From: Caballeronia sp. SEWSISQ10-4 2
Lineage (GTDB): Bacteria > Pseudomonadota > Gammaproteobacteria > Burkholderiales > Burkholderiaceae
Direction: 5' to 3'
DNA: 64,000 bases
Assembly: GCF_030464885.1 (NCBI RefSeq)
Contig: NZ_JALPRJ010000004.1
Span: forward strand, 124,001 to 188,000
A program made the position numbers and the translations under genes. The notes beneath the pieces are model-generated. The model was not told the DNA's origin and did not search any database. It saw nothing but the letters and a program-made list of their open reading frames with translations. Each line of letters starts with the position of its first letter. Position 1 is the first letter of the stretch. Positions 63,422-64,000 of this stretch are shown piece after piece.

Positions 63422-64000
63422 ATGCTTTCGTCCATACGTATCCGAATTCTTGTCACCTGCATAGCTATCGTCATCGCAGCACTGGCCATTACCGGCGTCA
63501 TCAATTGGCTGGTGGCTAGTTCTTTTAATCAAAAGAGCATCGACGAAAATATTTCTGCAATATCCGCCGGCCACGCTTTGGCCATTAGCGACTGGATTCA
63601 GGGAAAGTCGAGAATGGTTGCTTCGATCGCACCTGCGCAATTGGACGGGGACACAACAACCGCCGTCACGCAACTTAAGCTAGGCGGGGGCTTCTCAGGG
63701 GCCTATGTAGGTTATTCCGATAAACGGGCAACGTTCAGTGCGGGAAATCCCTCTCCTGCTGCGGGCTATGATCCAACCGTGCGTCCTTGGTACAAGCAGG
63801 CGGTCGAAGCTGGCAAGCTGACTGTGACGAAACCATATATGGCCTCCTCACTGCATAAGCTGGTAGTGACCTTCGCCCGGCCCATATTGATTGACGGTAC
63901 ACTCACAGGCGTGGTGGGAGCTGATATCCCACTGGATACAGTGAGCGCCAACGTCAACGCGATCCATCCGACTCCAAATAGCTTCGCCTTCGTAACTGAC
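63422..64000 (+). CDS. Cache-domain methyl-accepting chemotaxis protein-like (3' end outside window)
   Basis: The first 193 codons of a gene running off the window. Residues about 7-30 form a TM anchor (ILVTCIAIVIAALAITGVIN). A dCache-type periplasmic sensor domain follows, with DPTVRPWYKQAVEAGKLTVT and ARPILIDGTLTGVVGADIPL. This pattern usually precedes HAMP and chemotaxis signalling domains, but a diguanylate cyclase or kinase output is possible because the output part is not visible. Beside a transporter operon, it may sense the same solutes. AGGGG precedes the ATG. Confidence 0.85.
   Translation, partial: MLSSIRIRILVTCIAIVIAALAITGVINWLVASSFNQKSIDENISAISAGHALAISDWIQGKSRMVASIAPAQLDGDTTTAVTQLKLGGGFSGAYVGYSDKRATFSAGNPSPAAGYDPTVRPWYKQAVEAGKLTVTKPYMASSLHKLVVTFARPILIDGTLTGVVGADIPLDTVSANVNAIHPTPNSFAFVTD

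Overview
The window looks like a chromosome or megaplasmid segment of a Burkholderiaceae betaproteobacterium, most likely Paraburkholderia, Caballeronia or Burkholderia. The evidence is high G+C codon use, an aerobic benzoyl-CoA (box) cluster split around boxR, DUF2968 and DUF2917 proteins, LrgAB, and MocR and GntR/FCD regulators. The species is not determined. No rRNA, tRNA or CRISPR array was recognised.

Layout. 1-1700: 3' part of an adenylate-cyclase-like/TolB-like/TPR protein. 1811-9860: an accessory block with a vanadium-haloperoxidase-type PAP2 protein carrying a Gly-Gly-Ala repeat, a cytoplasmic-looking subtilase, a sigma-like protein with a membrane tail, a multi-TM protein and a calpain-family cysteine protease. 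10512-12783: an AT-richer patch with divergent APS kinase (cysC) and sulfotransferase genes. 12934-17260: a Dyp peroxidase remnant, then a four-gene operon (polysaccharide-deacetylase-like, GntR/FCD, flavin reductase, gamma-glutamyltransferase). It is divergent from a Pot-type ABC importer (17575-21909). 21931-25137: class V aminotransferase, DUF2917 and a MocR regulator. 25172-28279: ABC ATPase with a double permease. 28280-31642: exported ferritin-like protein and an Nramp-type transporter.

31703-42171 is the box system. BoxR (36577) sits between a leftward operon (DUF4863, boxD, benzoate-CoA ligase, alpha/beta hydrolase, probably Nramp) and a rightward operon (boxC, boxB, boxA, then a strong terminator). 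Benzoate is activated to benzoyl-CoA, epoxidised by BoxAB, ring-cleaved by BoxC and oxidised by BoxD. BoxR probably senses benzoyl-CoA and acts at AGTGCA/TGCACT half-sites seen at both promoters. A porin follows.

43730-52803 holds smaller genes: two hypotheticals, a stand-alone 24-codon PqqA-like peptide gene lacking the cross-linking Glu, a UbiB/ABC1-like protein with degenerate kinase motifs, a CsbD-like protein, a response regulator/KaiC pair, lrgAB, a small secreted protein and a DUF2968 protein.

53464-64000 has lower G+C and looks like an integrated island. It contains a broken tyrosine integrase, an ISL3-type transposase tail, a LysR regulator, and a peptide-type ABC operon with a muconate-lactonizing-enzyme-family gene embedded in it. 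The operon's substrate-binding protein appears circularly permuted. The window ends inside a Cache-domain chemoreceptor-like gene.
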